A stretch of DNA of 64,000 bases, from assembly GCA_944323395.1 (NCBI GenBank), contig CALUSI010000001.1, positions 186,001-250,000 on the forward strand. The letters are read 5' to 3'. The position numbers and the translations under genes were made by a program. The notes beneath the pieces were generated by a model. The model was not told where the DNA came from. It ran no database searches and saw only the letters and a list, made by a program, of their open reading frames with translations. Shown here piece after piece: positions 36,772 through 44,536 of the stretch (positions are counted from its first letter, which is position 1; each line of letters begins with the position of its first letter). The DNA is from Candidatus Gastranaerophilales bacterium. Its GTDB lineage: Bacteria > Cyanobacteriota > Vampirovibrionia > Gastranaerophilales > Gastranaerophilaceae.

Positions 36772-37415
36772 TGTTTAAAATTGTCAGAGAAATAAAGTCA
36801 AAGGAAAATAATTCTATTGTTCTTTTGGAGTCACAAAGCGAGAACTATGACAAAACAATATTGATTATTGGGGTTTTTCATGGAGAAGAACCGCAGGGAG
36901 AATATTTAATAAATAAGTTTTTAGAAATGGATTTATCTGACATGAAAAATAAGTTATTGATTATTCCATGTCTTAATCCTGACGGAAAGAAGAAAAATCA
37001 AAGACAAAATTCAAACGGAGTTGATTTAAACAGAAACTTTCCTACAAAAAACTGGTGTAAGTCAGATAAAAAAGAATATTTTGGCGGAGATGAGCCTGCA
37101 AGCGAGATAGAAACAAAATTTATGATGGAAATTCTTTCCGGTTATAAAATTGATGCAATATTATCTATCCATGCACCATTTGAGATAGTTAATTATGATG
37201 GTCCGGCTAAAAATTTAGCGGAAAAAATATCACAATTAACAGGATATAAAGTACAGGCGGATATTGGGTATCCGACTCCGGGAAGTTTTGGAAATTATGC
37301 AGGGGTTGAAAGAAATATACCAACAATTACTTTAGAATTACCTGAAAATCAAGATAATGATACTTTATGGCATGTTAATAAACCTGTATTTGAGTATCTG
37401 GCATGTAAATATTAA
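36771..37415 (+). CDS. M14-family zinc peptidase, murein peptide amidase-like
   Basis: 214 aa cytosolic M14 fold. Zinc ligands appear to be His37 and Glu40 (F-H-G-E-E) and His134 (S-I-H-A-P); substrate Arg in V-D-L-N-R-N-F (Arg88); catalytic Glu189 in T-L-E-L-P-E. Size and single-domain form are like MpaA, which cuts murein tripeptides during wall recycling; murQ, another recycling gene, is 4 kb away. A succinylglutamate desuccinylase-like role is the alternative. ATG overlaps the yjbQ stop (TAATG). Confidence 0.78.
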   Translation: MFKIVREIKSKENNSIVLLESQSENYDKTILIIGVFHGEEPQGEYLINKFLEMDLSDMKNKLLIIPCLNPDGKKKNQRQNSNGVDLNRNFPTKNWCKSDKKEYFGGDEPASEIETKFMMEILSGYKIDAILSIHAPFEIVNYDGPAKNLAEKISQLTGYKVQADIGYPTPGSFGNYAGVERNIPTITLELPENQDNDTLWHVNKPVFEYLACKY

Positions 37416-37490
37416 CGTAATATTTTATGAAAACTAAGACTTTTATGGTATATTTTAAAATGAGAATGCATCTTAGAAAAGGAAAAATAA

Positions 37491-38048
37491 ATGATATCAG
37501 TAAATGATTTAAAAACAGGCTTAACACTTGAAATTGACGGCGGACTATGGAATGTTGTTGAATTCATGCACGTAAAACCAGGTAAAGGTGCTGCATTTGT
37601 TAGAACAAAATTAAAAAATGCAGAAACAGGTAACGTTGTAGAAAAAACATTTAGAGCCGGCGAAAAAGTTGCAAAAGCTACTTTGGATAAAAGAGATATG
37701 CAATACCTTTATAAAGAAGGTAATGACTATGTTATGATGGACTTGGAATCATATGAACAAATCTCTGTAGCTGCTGACAAAATTGGTGATGGTGTTAAAT
37801 ATTTAAAAGAAAATATGAATGTAGCTATTTTACTTCATGGTAATAACATTATCGGTATTGATATACCAAACTTTGTTGAACTTGAAGTAGTTGATACACC
37901 TCCTGCTGAAAAGGGAAATACAGCTCAAGGCGGCACTAAACCTGCTACTTTGGAAACAGGTGCTGTTGTTAACGTTCCATTCTTCGTAACAAACGGAACT
38001 ATAATAAGAGTTGATACCAGAACTAATGAATATTTAGACAGAGTCTAA
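37491..38048 (+). CDS. efp: Elongation factor P
   Basis: 185 aa three-domain translation factor that relieves stalling at proline runs. The domain I loop tip is P-G-K-G-A-A-F-V-R with Lys at the tip, the residue that is modified in many bacteria. The C-terminal signature around [10 protein letters not shown] and I-R-V-D-T-R is present. AAAAGGAA ribosome site. Followed 11 bases later by accB, a common pairing. Confidence 0.97.
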   Translation: MISVNDLKTGLTLEIDGGLWNVVEFMHVKPGKGAAFVRTKLKNAETGNVVEKTFRAGEKVAKATLDKRDMQYLYKEGNDYVMMDLESYEQISVAADKIGDGVKYLKENMNVAILLHGNNIIGIDIPNFVELEVVDTPPAEKGNTAQGGTKPATLETGAVVNVPFFVTNGTIIRVDTRTNEYLDRV

Positions 38049-38059
38049 GGATAGATAAA

Positions 38060-38521
38060 ATGAAATTTGATTTAGAATATTTAGAAAAATTAGCTAATAT
38101 AGTATATGAAAATGATCTTTCTGAAATAACATTGGAAGATGATGAAAAAGCAGTTTGCTTTAAGAGAGAAAAACAACAAGTTGTTCAAGCATCAGCTCCT
38201 GTAGTAATGCCTGCAACTGTTACATCTCAGGTTGTTGCTCCAACTCCGAAGCCTGCCAGTGAAGCAAAAACAGAAAGTGCTCATAAGGGAAGTCCTATAG
38301 TTTCTCCTATGGTTGGTACTTTTTATGCTGCTCCATCTCCTGACGATGCACCTTTTGTTAAAGTTGGTGACAATGTTTCTATCGGTCAGGTTGTTTGTAT
38401 TATTGAAGCTATGAAATTAATGAACGAAATTGAAGCTGATGTTTCAGGTAAAATTACTGAAATATGCGTTAAGAACGGCGATTCTATTGAATTTGGTCAA
38501 GTTCTTATGTATGTTGAGTAA
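38060..38521 (+). CDS. accB: Biotin carboxyl carrier protein of acetyl-CoA carboxylase
   Basis: 153 aa. Biotinyl domain at the C-terminus with E-A-M-K-L-M and Lys119 as the biotin site; Pro/Ala/Thr linker before it and an N-terminal helical domain. In most genomes accC follows; here the gene ends at a bidirectional terminator and accC must lie elsewhere. Confidence 0.97.
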   Translation: MKFDLEYLEKLANIVYENDLSEITLEDDEKAVCFKREKQQVVQASAPVVMPATVTSQVVAPTPKPASEAKTESAHKGSPIVSPMVGTFYAAPSPDDAPFVKVGDNVSIGQVVCIIEAMKLMNEIEADVSGKITEICVKNGDSIEFGQVLMYVE

Positions 38522-38540
38522 GTTAAGTAATAATAAATAT

Positions 38541-38573
38541 AAAAGAGGAACATATAAAAGGTTCCTCTTTTTA
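38541..38573. terminator. Bidirectional terminator between accB and ogt
   Basis: Arms AAAGAGGAAC (38542-38551) and GTTCCTCTTT (38561-38570), flanked by A-run and T-run; serves both convergent genes and overlaps the ogt stop. Confidence 0.9.
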
Positions 38574-39029
38574 TTTGTTATTTTTTTCCAAGTTTAATAA
38601 TTTTTCTTTCTTATCCAAACCGCCTGCATAGCCTGTAAGTTTATTGTTGCTTCCTATAACTCTATGACATGGAATAATTATTGCTATTGGATTTTTATTA
38701 TTTGCATTACCTACTGCTCTTGAGGCGTTTGTGTTCCCTATTAGAGTTGCTATATCTTTATAAGTAGCTGTTTTGCCGTAGGGAATATTCATAAGTTGTA
38801 GCCAGACTTTTTTCTGAAATTCTGTTCCCTTTGGATTAAGCGGAAGCTCAAACTTTTTTCTTTTTCCTCTAAAGTATTCATCAAACTGTTTTATTGTTTG
38901 TCTTATAATTTTGTTTTCTTGATTCTCAATGAAATTATGATTTACAAATTGAACCGATAATAAGAAGTTTTCATCGGCACTAATAAATATATCACCAATT
39001 ATTGAATTATATTTGTAAATGCAGTGCAT
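38571..39029 (-). CDS. ogt: Methylated-DNA-protein-cysteine methyltransferase
   Basis: 152 aa suicide repair protein taking methyl from O6-methylguanine. Active site I-P-C-H-R-V with Cys121, followed by G-Y-A-G-G-L-D-K-K; the DNA-binding helix has A-S-R-A-V-G. Its length fits the short bacterial Ogt. Divergent from rsmA with 38 bases between starts. Confidence 0.93.
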   Translation of the reverse strand: MHCIYKYNSIIGDIFISADENFLLSVQFVNHNFIENQENKIIRQTIKQFDEYFRGKRKKFELPLNPKGTEFQKKVWLQLMNIPYGKTATYKDIATLIGNTNASRAVGNANNKNPIAIIIPCHRVIGSNNKLTGYAGGLDKKEKLLNLEKNNK

Positions 39030-39054
39030 ATTTATAAAATAGCATATTTTGTAG

Positions 39055-39060
39055 TATCAT
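39055..39060 (+). promoter_or_regulatory. -10 element placing the start site at the rsmA ATG
   Basis: TATCAT is followed by seven bases and the ATG at 39068, with no ribosome site in between. The -35 region is AT-rich without a clear hexamer. Confidence 0.45.
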
Positions 39061-39067
39061 AAAATAT

Positions 39068-39904
39068 ATGAATTATTTTGAACGTGCAAAAAAATTTAGA
39101 GCAAAAAAAAGATTAGGACAGAATTTCTTAGTTGATAAATCTGCTATTGAAACGATTTTAGATGTTTCAGATATAAATAAAGATGATATTGTTGTAGAAA
39201 TAGGTCCGGGACTTGGTTTTGTTACGGAACAATTGGTTTTACTTGCTAAAAAAGTTTATGCTGTTGAACTTGATGAAGATATGGTTAATGAATTATCTAA
39301 AATAAATGCAGATAATTTGGAGATTATTCATAAAGATATTTTAAAAACTGATTTAAGCCGGTTTGGAAATAATATAAAAGTAGTTGCTAATATACCTTAT
39401 TATATAACTTCTCCTATATTAGCTCATTTGCTTGGTGAAGTGGATGATTTGGAAAATAAAAACAGAAATTCAATTTCACAAGTTGTATTAATGGTTCAGT
39501 ATGAAGTTGCTAAAAGACTTACAGCTAATGAAAAATCTCCATCTAAAGAATTTGGATTGCTGTCAATTTTGGCTCAATTTTGGTCAGATGTTGAGTTTAT
39601 AAAAAAAGTTCCGTCTCGTTCGTTTTTTCCTGCGCCAAAGGTTGATTCGGCTATTGTCAAATTGACTGTCAGAAAAGAACCTTTATTAAAAATTTCTAAT
39701 TATTCTTTCTTTAGAAAAGTTGTTAAAGGTTGTTTTGCTACAAGAAGAAAAAATATAAAAAATTCACTTGTAAATGTTGGTTTTGCTAAAAATGCAGTGG
39801 AAAAAACATTGAAAGATTTAAATATAGATGAAAATCTTAGAGGTGAAACCCTTTCTATTAATCAAATTGGCGATTTAAGTGAAAAACTTAAGGAAAATTT
39901 ATGA
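39068..39904 (+). CDS. rsmA: 16S rRNA dimethyladenosine transferase
   Basis: Dimethylates A1518 and A1519 of 16S rRNA. Shows K-K-R-L-G-Q-N-F-L near the start, SAM loop E-I-G-P-G-L-G-F, catalytic N-I-P-Y-Y, and a helical C-domain with F-F-P-A-P-K-V-D-S. 278 aa is usual. Probably leaderless. Its stop overlaps the ispE start (ATGA). Confidence 0.97.
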   Translation: MNYFERAKKFRAKKRLGQNFLVDKSAIETILDVSDINKDDIVVEIGPGLGFVTEQLVLLAKKVYAVELDEDMVNELSKINADNLEIIHKDILKTDLSRFGNNIKVVANIPYYITSPILAHLLGEVDDLENKNRNSISQVVLMVQYEVAKRLTANEKSPSKEFGLLSILAQFWSDVEFIKKVPSRSFFPAPKVDSAIVKLTVRKEPLLKISNYSFFRKVVKGCFATRRKNIKNSLVNVGFAKNAVEKTLKDLNIDENLRGETLSINQIGDLSEKLKENL

Positions 39905-40758
39905 AAAGTATAAAAGTTAGAACTCCTGCTAAGATTAATTTGACTTTAGAAGTCTTAAATAAAAGAGATGACGGCTTCCATAATATACAGTCTATAATGC
40001 AAACAATTAATCTTTATGATTATCTGACGTTTAATATTGATAATGCTGAAGAAATTAAAATTGAATTAAAAGGAAATTCCGATGAAATTCCTTATAACGA
40101 GTCAAATCTTATATATAAAGCAGCAGAAAGATTCTTTAAAAAAGCAAACATTGATAATGTAAAATTATCAGTTTATATAGAAAAAAATATTCCGATATCA
40201 GCAGGTTTAGCTGGCGGAAGTACTAATGCAGCAGGGACAATATTTGCATTAAATAAATTGTTTAATAATATTTTATCGGAAGATGAAATTAATGAACTTT
40301 GCGCTTCATTAGGTTCTGACTTAAACTTTTGTTTATATGGCGGTTGTGCTTTATGTACTTCGCGCGGAGAAGTTATTGAAAAAATACCTTTTTTTGAACA
40401 AAGTGTATCTTTAATTAAACCAAAACATCTTGGTATAAGTGCTAAAGAGGCATATATTAATTTCTCAAAATTAACTGATAAATCAAATCCTGACAATACT
40501 TCAAAGTTAAAGGATTTATTACTTAAAGGTAAATTCGATAAATCATTAATATACAATAGTCTTGAAAATGCTTTATTTCCATATTATGACGAATTGAAAA
40601 ATATAAAAAACAATGTGAAAAACTCTTTAATGTCAGGAAGTGGATCTACCTTTTTCGTTCTAAATTCAAAATTGGAAACTAATTTAAATAAAGATAATTA
40701 TGATATCTTTGAAAATTTAAAAACAATCAACACAGGAGTTGAACAAACAGATGAGTGA
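39901..40758 (+). CDS. ispE: 4-diphosphocytidyl-2-C-methyl-D-erythritol kinase
   Basis: MEP-pathway kinase of the GHMP fold. Opens P-A-K-I-N-L-T-L-E-V, has the ATP loop P-I-S-A-G-L-A-G-G-S-T-N-A-A and the late M-S-G-S-G-S-T-F. 285 aa is standard. The rsmA-ispE pairing is widespread. Indicates isoprenoids are made by the MEP route, consistent with the prenyl synthase at 58558. Confidence 0.96.
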   Translation: MKSIKVRTPAKINLTLEVLNKRDDGFHNIQSIMQTINLYDYLTFNIDNAEEIKIELKGNSDEIPYNESNLIYKAAERFFKKANIDNVKLSVYIEKNIPISAGLAGGSTNAAGTIFALNKLFNNILSEDEINELCASLGSDLNFCLYGGCALCTSRGEVIEKIPFFEQSVSLIKPKHLGISAKEAYINFSKLTDKSNPDNTSKLKDLLLKGKFDKSLIYNSLENALFPYYDELKNIKNNVKNSLMSGSGSTFFVLNSKLETNLNKDNYDIFENLKTINTGVEQTDE

Positions 40759-41644
40759 TTTAATTATTACAGAGAAAACAAATCCAAATACACTTAATAT
40801 AGATGTTGCTTCATCTCTTGAAATTGCACGTATGATAAATGAAGAAGATAAAAAAGTAGCTGCAAAGATATCAGAAAATCTTACATCAATCGCAAAAGCA
40901 ATAGATATAATAAGCGAGAACTTTTTAAAAGGAGGTAGATTATTATATTTTGGGGCAGGAACAAGCGGCAGGCTTGGTGTTTTAGATGCTTCAGAGTGTC
41001 CTCCTACATTTAACTCTCCTAATGATATGGTACAAGGTATTATAGCAGGCGGTGATAGAGCGTTACGTTTTGCTATAGAAGGTGCAGAAGATTCTTGTGA
41101 ACTTGCAAGAAAAGATTTTGAAAAATTAAATATAACGGAAAAAGATACAGTAGTTTCAATATCAGCAAGCGGGAATGCTAATTATGTTATAGAAGTTCTA
41201 AAGCTTGCTAAAGAAAAAAAGGCTAAAACAATTGCTTTAACATGTAACCCTATGGCTAATATTTCAAAGATAGCAGATGTTGTAATTTGTATAGAAACAG
41301 GTGCTGAAGTAATAACAGGTTCAACAAGAATGAAAGCCGGAACTGCCCAAAAAATGGTACTTAATATGCTTACAACAGGGGCTATGATAAAAATCGGTAA
41401 AGTTTATAAGAACTTTATGATTGATGTTAAACCTACAAATATTAAGTTAAAAGATAGAGCTCAAAGAATTGTTTCTGAAATCGCCAATTGTTCGCAAGAT
41501 GAAGCAAAAGCTGTTTTAGAATCCAATGAATACAAAGTAAAAGAAGCTATACTGCAAATAAAATATTCAATTTCTTATGAAAAGGCAACAAACTTATTAG
41601 ATAAATTTAACGGGGTTCTTGGTAAAGTTTTTTCTGCTTTGTAA
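40751..41644 (+). CDS. murQ: N-acetylmuramic acid 6-phosphate etherase
   Basis: Cleaves the lactyl ether of MurNAc-6-phosphate to give GlcNAc-6-phosphate in wall recycling. SIS domain with G-A-G-T-S-G-R-L-G and the family motif D-A-S-E-C-P-P-T-F; also G-S-T-R-M-K-A-G-T-A-Q-K. 297 aa from the ATG at 40751; the AGGAG site is 12 bases before it, and an in-frame TTG at 40739 directly abuts AGGAG, so the ATG is preferred. Overlaps ispE by 8 bases. Confidence 0.95.
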   Translation: MSDLIITEKTNPNTLNIDVASSLEIARMINEEDKKVAAKISENLTSIAKAIDIISENFLKGGRLLYFGAGTSGRLGVLDASECPPTFNSPNDMVQGIIAGGDRALRFAIEGAEDSCELARKDFEKLNITEKDTVVSISASGNANYVIEVLKLAKEKKAKTIALTCNPMANISKIADVVICIETGAEVITGSTRMKAGTAQKMVLNMLTTGAMIKIGKVYKNFMIDVKPTNIKLKDRAQRIVSEIANCSQDEAKAVLESNEYKVKEAILQIKYSISYEKATNLLDKFNGVLGKVFSAL

Positions 41645-41713
41645 TAAAAATTAAAAAAAAGTAAATTTTCTTTTTTTATCTGTTTTTACTTGGTAAAAGT
41701 AAAAGTGGTAAAT

Positions 41714-44536
41714 ATGAGAATAAGTAGTAATTATAACTTTTTAAATATAGATTCAAATAAATCAGTAAATAAAAATAGAGTAAACAATATATTAAATAAA
41801 AATCCATATTCTGATGCTTTTGTAAAATCTACACCTGCTTTCAAAGGATCAAAAGAAGAAGATTCATTTAGTACGTTGTTTGACAATGCATTTAATATTT
41901 TTGCGAAAGAGGCGAGTTCTTTTTTTACTAAATTAAGTGATATTATTCGTCAAACTCGACGAGAAACCGAAGTTGCAGCATATATAGCTGCCTTTTCAGA
42001 TAAATCTGTTAGGAAAATTATGCTTGCAAGAAAAAAAGATAAACTTGCAACAATTAATTTAAATGTTTTTCAAAGTTTTAATTTTGATATTGAATTTATA
42101 AATAAACTGTTTGAGAATGCAAATATAAAATCAATTTTGGCACTAGATGCTTTTATTAGAACATATAATTGTGAATCTGGCACGAGAAAGGTTTTTAAGG
42201 GGCAGGAAATTGAAGCTGTAAAAATATATGGATTTCTGAATTGTAAAGATAATCTATCTAAGTTTCCTGAATTATTATTATATTTATATAATCAAGAAGC
42301 AGATAGTCAAAATCCAGATTATACAAAATTGGATAAAACAGCTGACTTTTTGAAAAGAGTTGGGGTACTTAAATTTAATGACTTTGATAAGAAATTCTCT
42401 TTTTTGAGCCCCAGATTTAATGATTTTGAAACCATTTCTGATAAAGTTGATGCTATTGAATATTTACAAACAACTTATGATGATAAGATGGCTTTATTAG
42501 CTGATATTATCAAACAATCTGGTTTGCCTCAAAATGTTGTTCCTGAAAAAATATATGCTTCCGCAACTGATATTATTGAGTATTTTTACGAGAAAAATAA
42601 CGGAGAAAACTTGAATGGTATAGAAGAAATAATAGATTATATTGCTTTACAAGGAAAATTAAAAACCCAAAGTTTAAAACAAATTTCTTCAAGTTATAAC
42701 GATTTTAAAAATCCTGAAAATAAAGTTGATTTCTTTAAGTTTTTGAAAGATTGTAATGTTTCAATCTCTGATTTTAATGTTTTATCTAGTAAACCAATAA
42801 TATCCGATGTCGATATTAAAGAGTTTTTATCTAATAAAGAAATGCTTTCTCAATATATATCCAAAATTCTTGGTGTCAGAGAATTCGAAGGAAATGATTA
42901 CTATAAAAAATTTAGAGATATTATTAATGCTTTGTATGATGAATCGAAGAACTCGGAATTCGTTAAAAGTTTTATAGAACTATCTGATAGATTTAATTTT
43001 AAAAATTCTGATTCTTTGCTCCAATTGTATAATAGAACTCTTGGAATTAGAAAATGCAGCATAACGTCTCAAGAATTAAGAGATTTTATTGACTTATTCC
43101 GTTATTCTGATTCACAGAATATATTTGTACAGGCTAAAGCTCAGAATATATCAGCAATTGATTTATTAACTAGAGAAAAGGAACAGTTTTTATCTATTAA
43201 AGGAGATATTGATAATTTTATATATTCAGATGATACAGCATTCTTTGCAGGACAATCTGCGCTTGAGATATATAAAAAATATCGCAAATTATTACTCGAA
43301 AATAAAGAAAATGTTCAGTCTATACTTCAGAATATTGTGGAATTCGATGTTCAAAATGCAAATCAATATTCGCAAAAAGCATTACAAGTTAAGCCTTTTA
43401 CTAAGTTTTTTAAAGATAAAGAATCAATGTTATTATTCTTTACTGAAAATGATATAAAATTTGATGATTCGGATGAAGATACTATATATAGAAAGAATTG
43501 TATTGAAATATTTGATGCTCTATATGACGAAGATGACAAAGAAATGTCTTTTGAGAGAATTAATTATATAGCGAAATCAGGTTTCTTGTTTAAATCTCAA
43601 GCAAAATTAACAGAATTTCTATTGAAAATGTCATCTAAAGATACAAGAAGAAAAGTAATGTCTATAATTGCAGATAAGAAAATTCCATCGATAAGTTCAT
43701 TGGAAAAGTTTTTTAAGCAATATAGACTGCCAAATTCTAAAGGAGCTGAATTGCTGGAATATCTGCAGAATCTTCCAGCGGATATTGATTTCTCAAAAAG
43801 TATAGAATTATTAAATTCTATCCAAGAAAAAATTGATAGTTTGAATATTCCTATTCAGATAAATAGTAGTAATATAAATAGTATTAATTTGGATGAGATT
43901 AATTCTAAAAAGTCTGTTTCTGCAACCGCTTTAATTAATATTTTAGATGATATGTCATGTTCTACCGATGATGCTAATTTTATTGTTTCTCTTCCCGGTG
44001 CAACTAAAAATGTTGAATCTAATACTTTTTCACCATATAGAATTGCACAGGAAATAGCATCCAAAATAGATAAGTCAGGTGAATCTTATCAAAATATATC
44101 ACGATTATTAGGTATAGATAGGGTATCATTAAGTTTACCGAGAGATTGTTCGTATTATTTCTATGTAAAAGCAATTGAACAAGCGTTACCAAAACAATTT
44201 GTTGACTTTGTAAATTCTGATGAGTGGTTGAAATTCTCGAATGATGAAGTTTGTTCTGCTAATCTTGTATTGCATGCCCGTCTTCGTGCAATAGACAGGT
44301 TTGCATTAAATGATGCAGATAATATAGATGTTCTTTATAAAGATGAAACTATATCAAAACTAAAAGATTTATTGAAAACAGTCTATACGACATCACCAAT
44401 AGATATAAAAGGAGCTGACTTATCAAAACGCTTTGTTGCTGATTTTGTTCATGGTTCTAATGTAATAGAAGCTGTTTTTCTTAATAACGGCGAGATGATA
44501 ACAATAGTTCCCAAAAGAAATTCTAAGAAAGCTTAG
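41714..44536 (+). CDS. Large protein of unknown function (940 aa), helical
   Basis: Not recognised. Start taken at ATG 41714 with GTGG before it (GTG at 41690 also in frame). No signal peptide or membrane segment. The first about 45 residues are Asn/Ser-rich and end in P-A-F-K-G; the rest is charged and helical. Two segments share the core A-L-Y-D-E (coded near 42930 and 43515) within similar contexts, suggesting internal repeats of a helical unit. The last third has R-L-R-A-I-D-R-F and may be a separate domain. Codon use is like the neighbours. Converges on the coiled-coil gene with overlapping stops. A toxin, effector or scaffold role is open. Confidence 0.6.
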   Translation: MRISSNYNFLNIDSNKSVNKNRVNNILNKNPYSDAFVKSTPAFKGSKEEDSFSTLFDNAFNIFAKEASSFFTKLSDIIRQTRRETEVAAYIAAFSDKSVRKIMLARKKDKLATINLNVFQSFNFDIEFINKLFENANIKSILALDAFIRTYNCESGTRKVFKGQEIEAVKIYGFLNCKDNLSKFPELLLYLYNQEADSQNPDYTKLDKTADFLKRVGVLKFNDFDKKFSFLSPRFNDFETISDKVDAIEYLQTTYDDKMALLADIIKQSGLPQNVVPEKIYASATDIIEYFYEKNNGENLNGIEEIIDYIALQGKLKTQSLKQISSSYNDFKNPENKVDFFKFLKDCNVSISDFNVLSSKPIISDVDIKEFLSNKEMLSQYISKILGVREFEGNDYYKKFRDIINALYDESKNSEFVKSFIELSDRFNFKNSDSLLQLYNRTLGIRKCSITSQELRDFIDLFRYSDSQNIFVQAKAQNISAIDLLTREKEQFLSIKGDIDNFIYSDDTAFFAGQSALEIYKKYRKLLLENKENVQSILQNIVEFDVQNANQYSQKALQVKPFTKFFKDKESMLLFFTENDIKFDDSDEDTIYRKNCIEIFDALYDEDDKEMSFERINYIAKSGFLFKSQAKLTEFLLKMSSKDTRRKVMSIIADKKIPSISSLEKFFKQYRLPNSKGAELLEYLQNLPADIDFSKSIELLNSIQEKIDSLNIPIQINSSNINSINLDEINSKKSVSATALINILDDMSCSTDDANFIVSLPGATKNVESNTFSPYRIAQEIASKIDKSGESYQNISRLLGIDRVSLSLPRDCSYYFYVKAIEQALPKQFVDFVNSDEWLKFSNDEVCSANLVLHARLRAIDRFALNDADNIDVLYKDETISKLKDLLKTVYTTSPIDIKGADLSKRFVADFVHGSNVIEAVFLNNGEMITIVPKRNSKKA

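Noticed and set aside
41645..41690. A/T-only hairpin after murQ as a terminator
   Set aside because: Stem is seven A-T pairs and one G-C; too weak to claim, although it may act partially.
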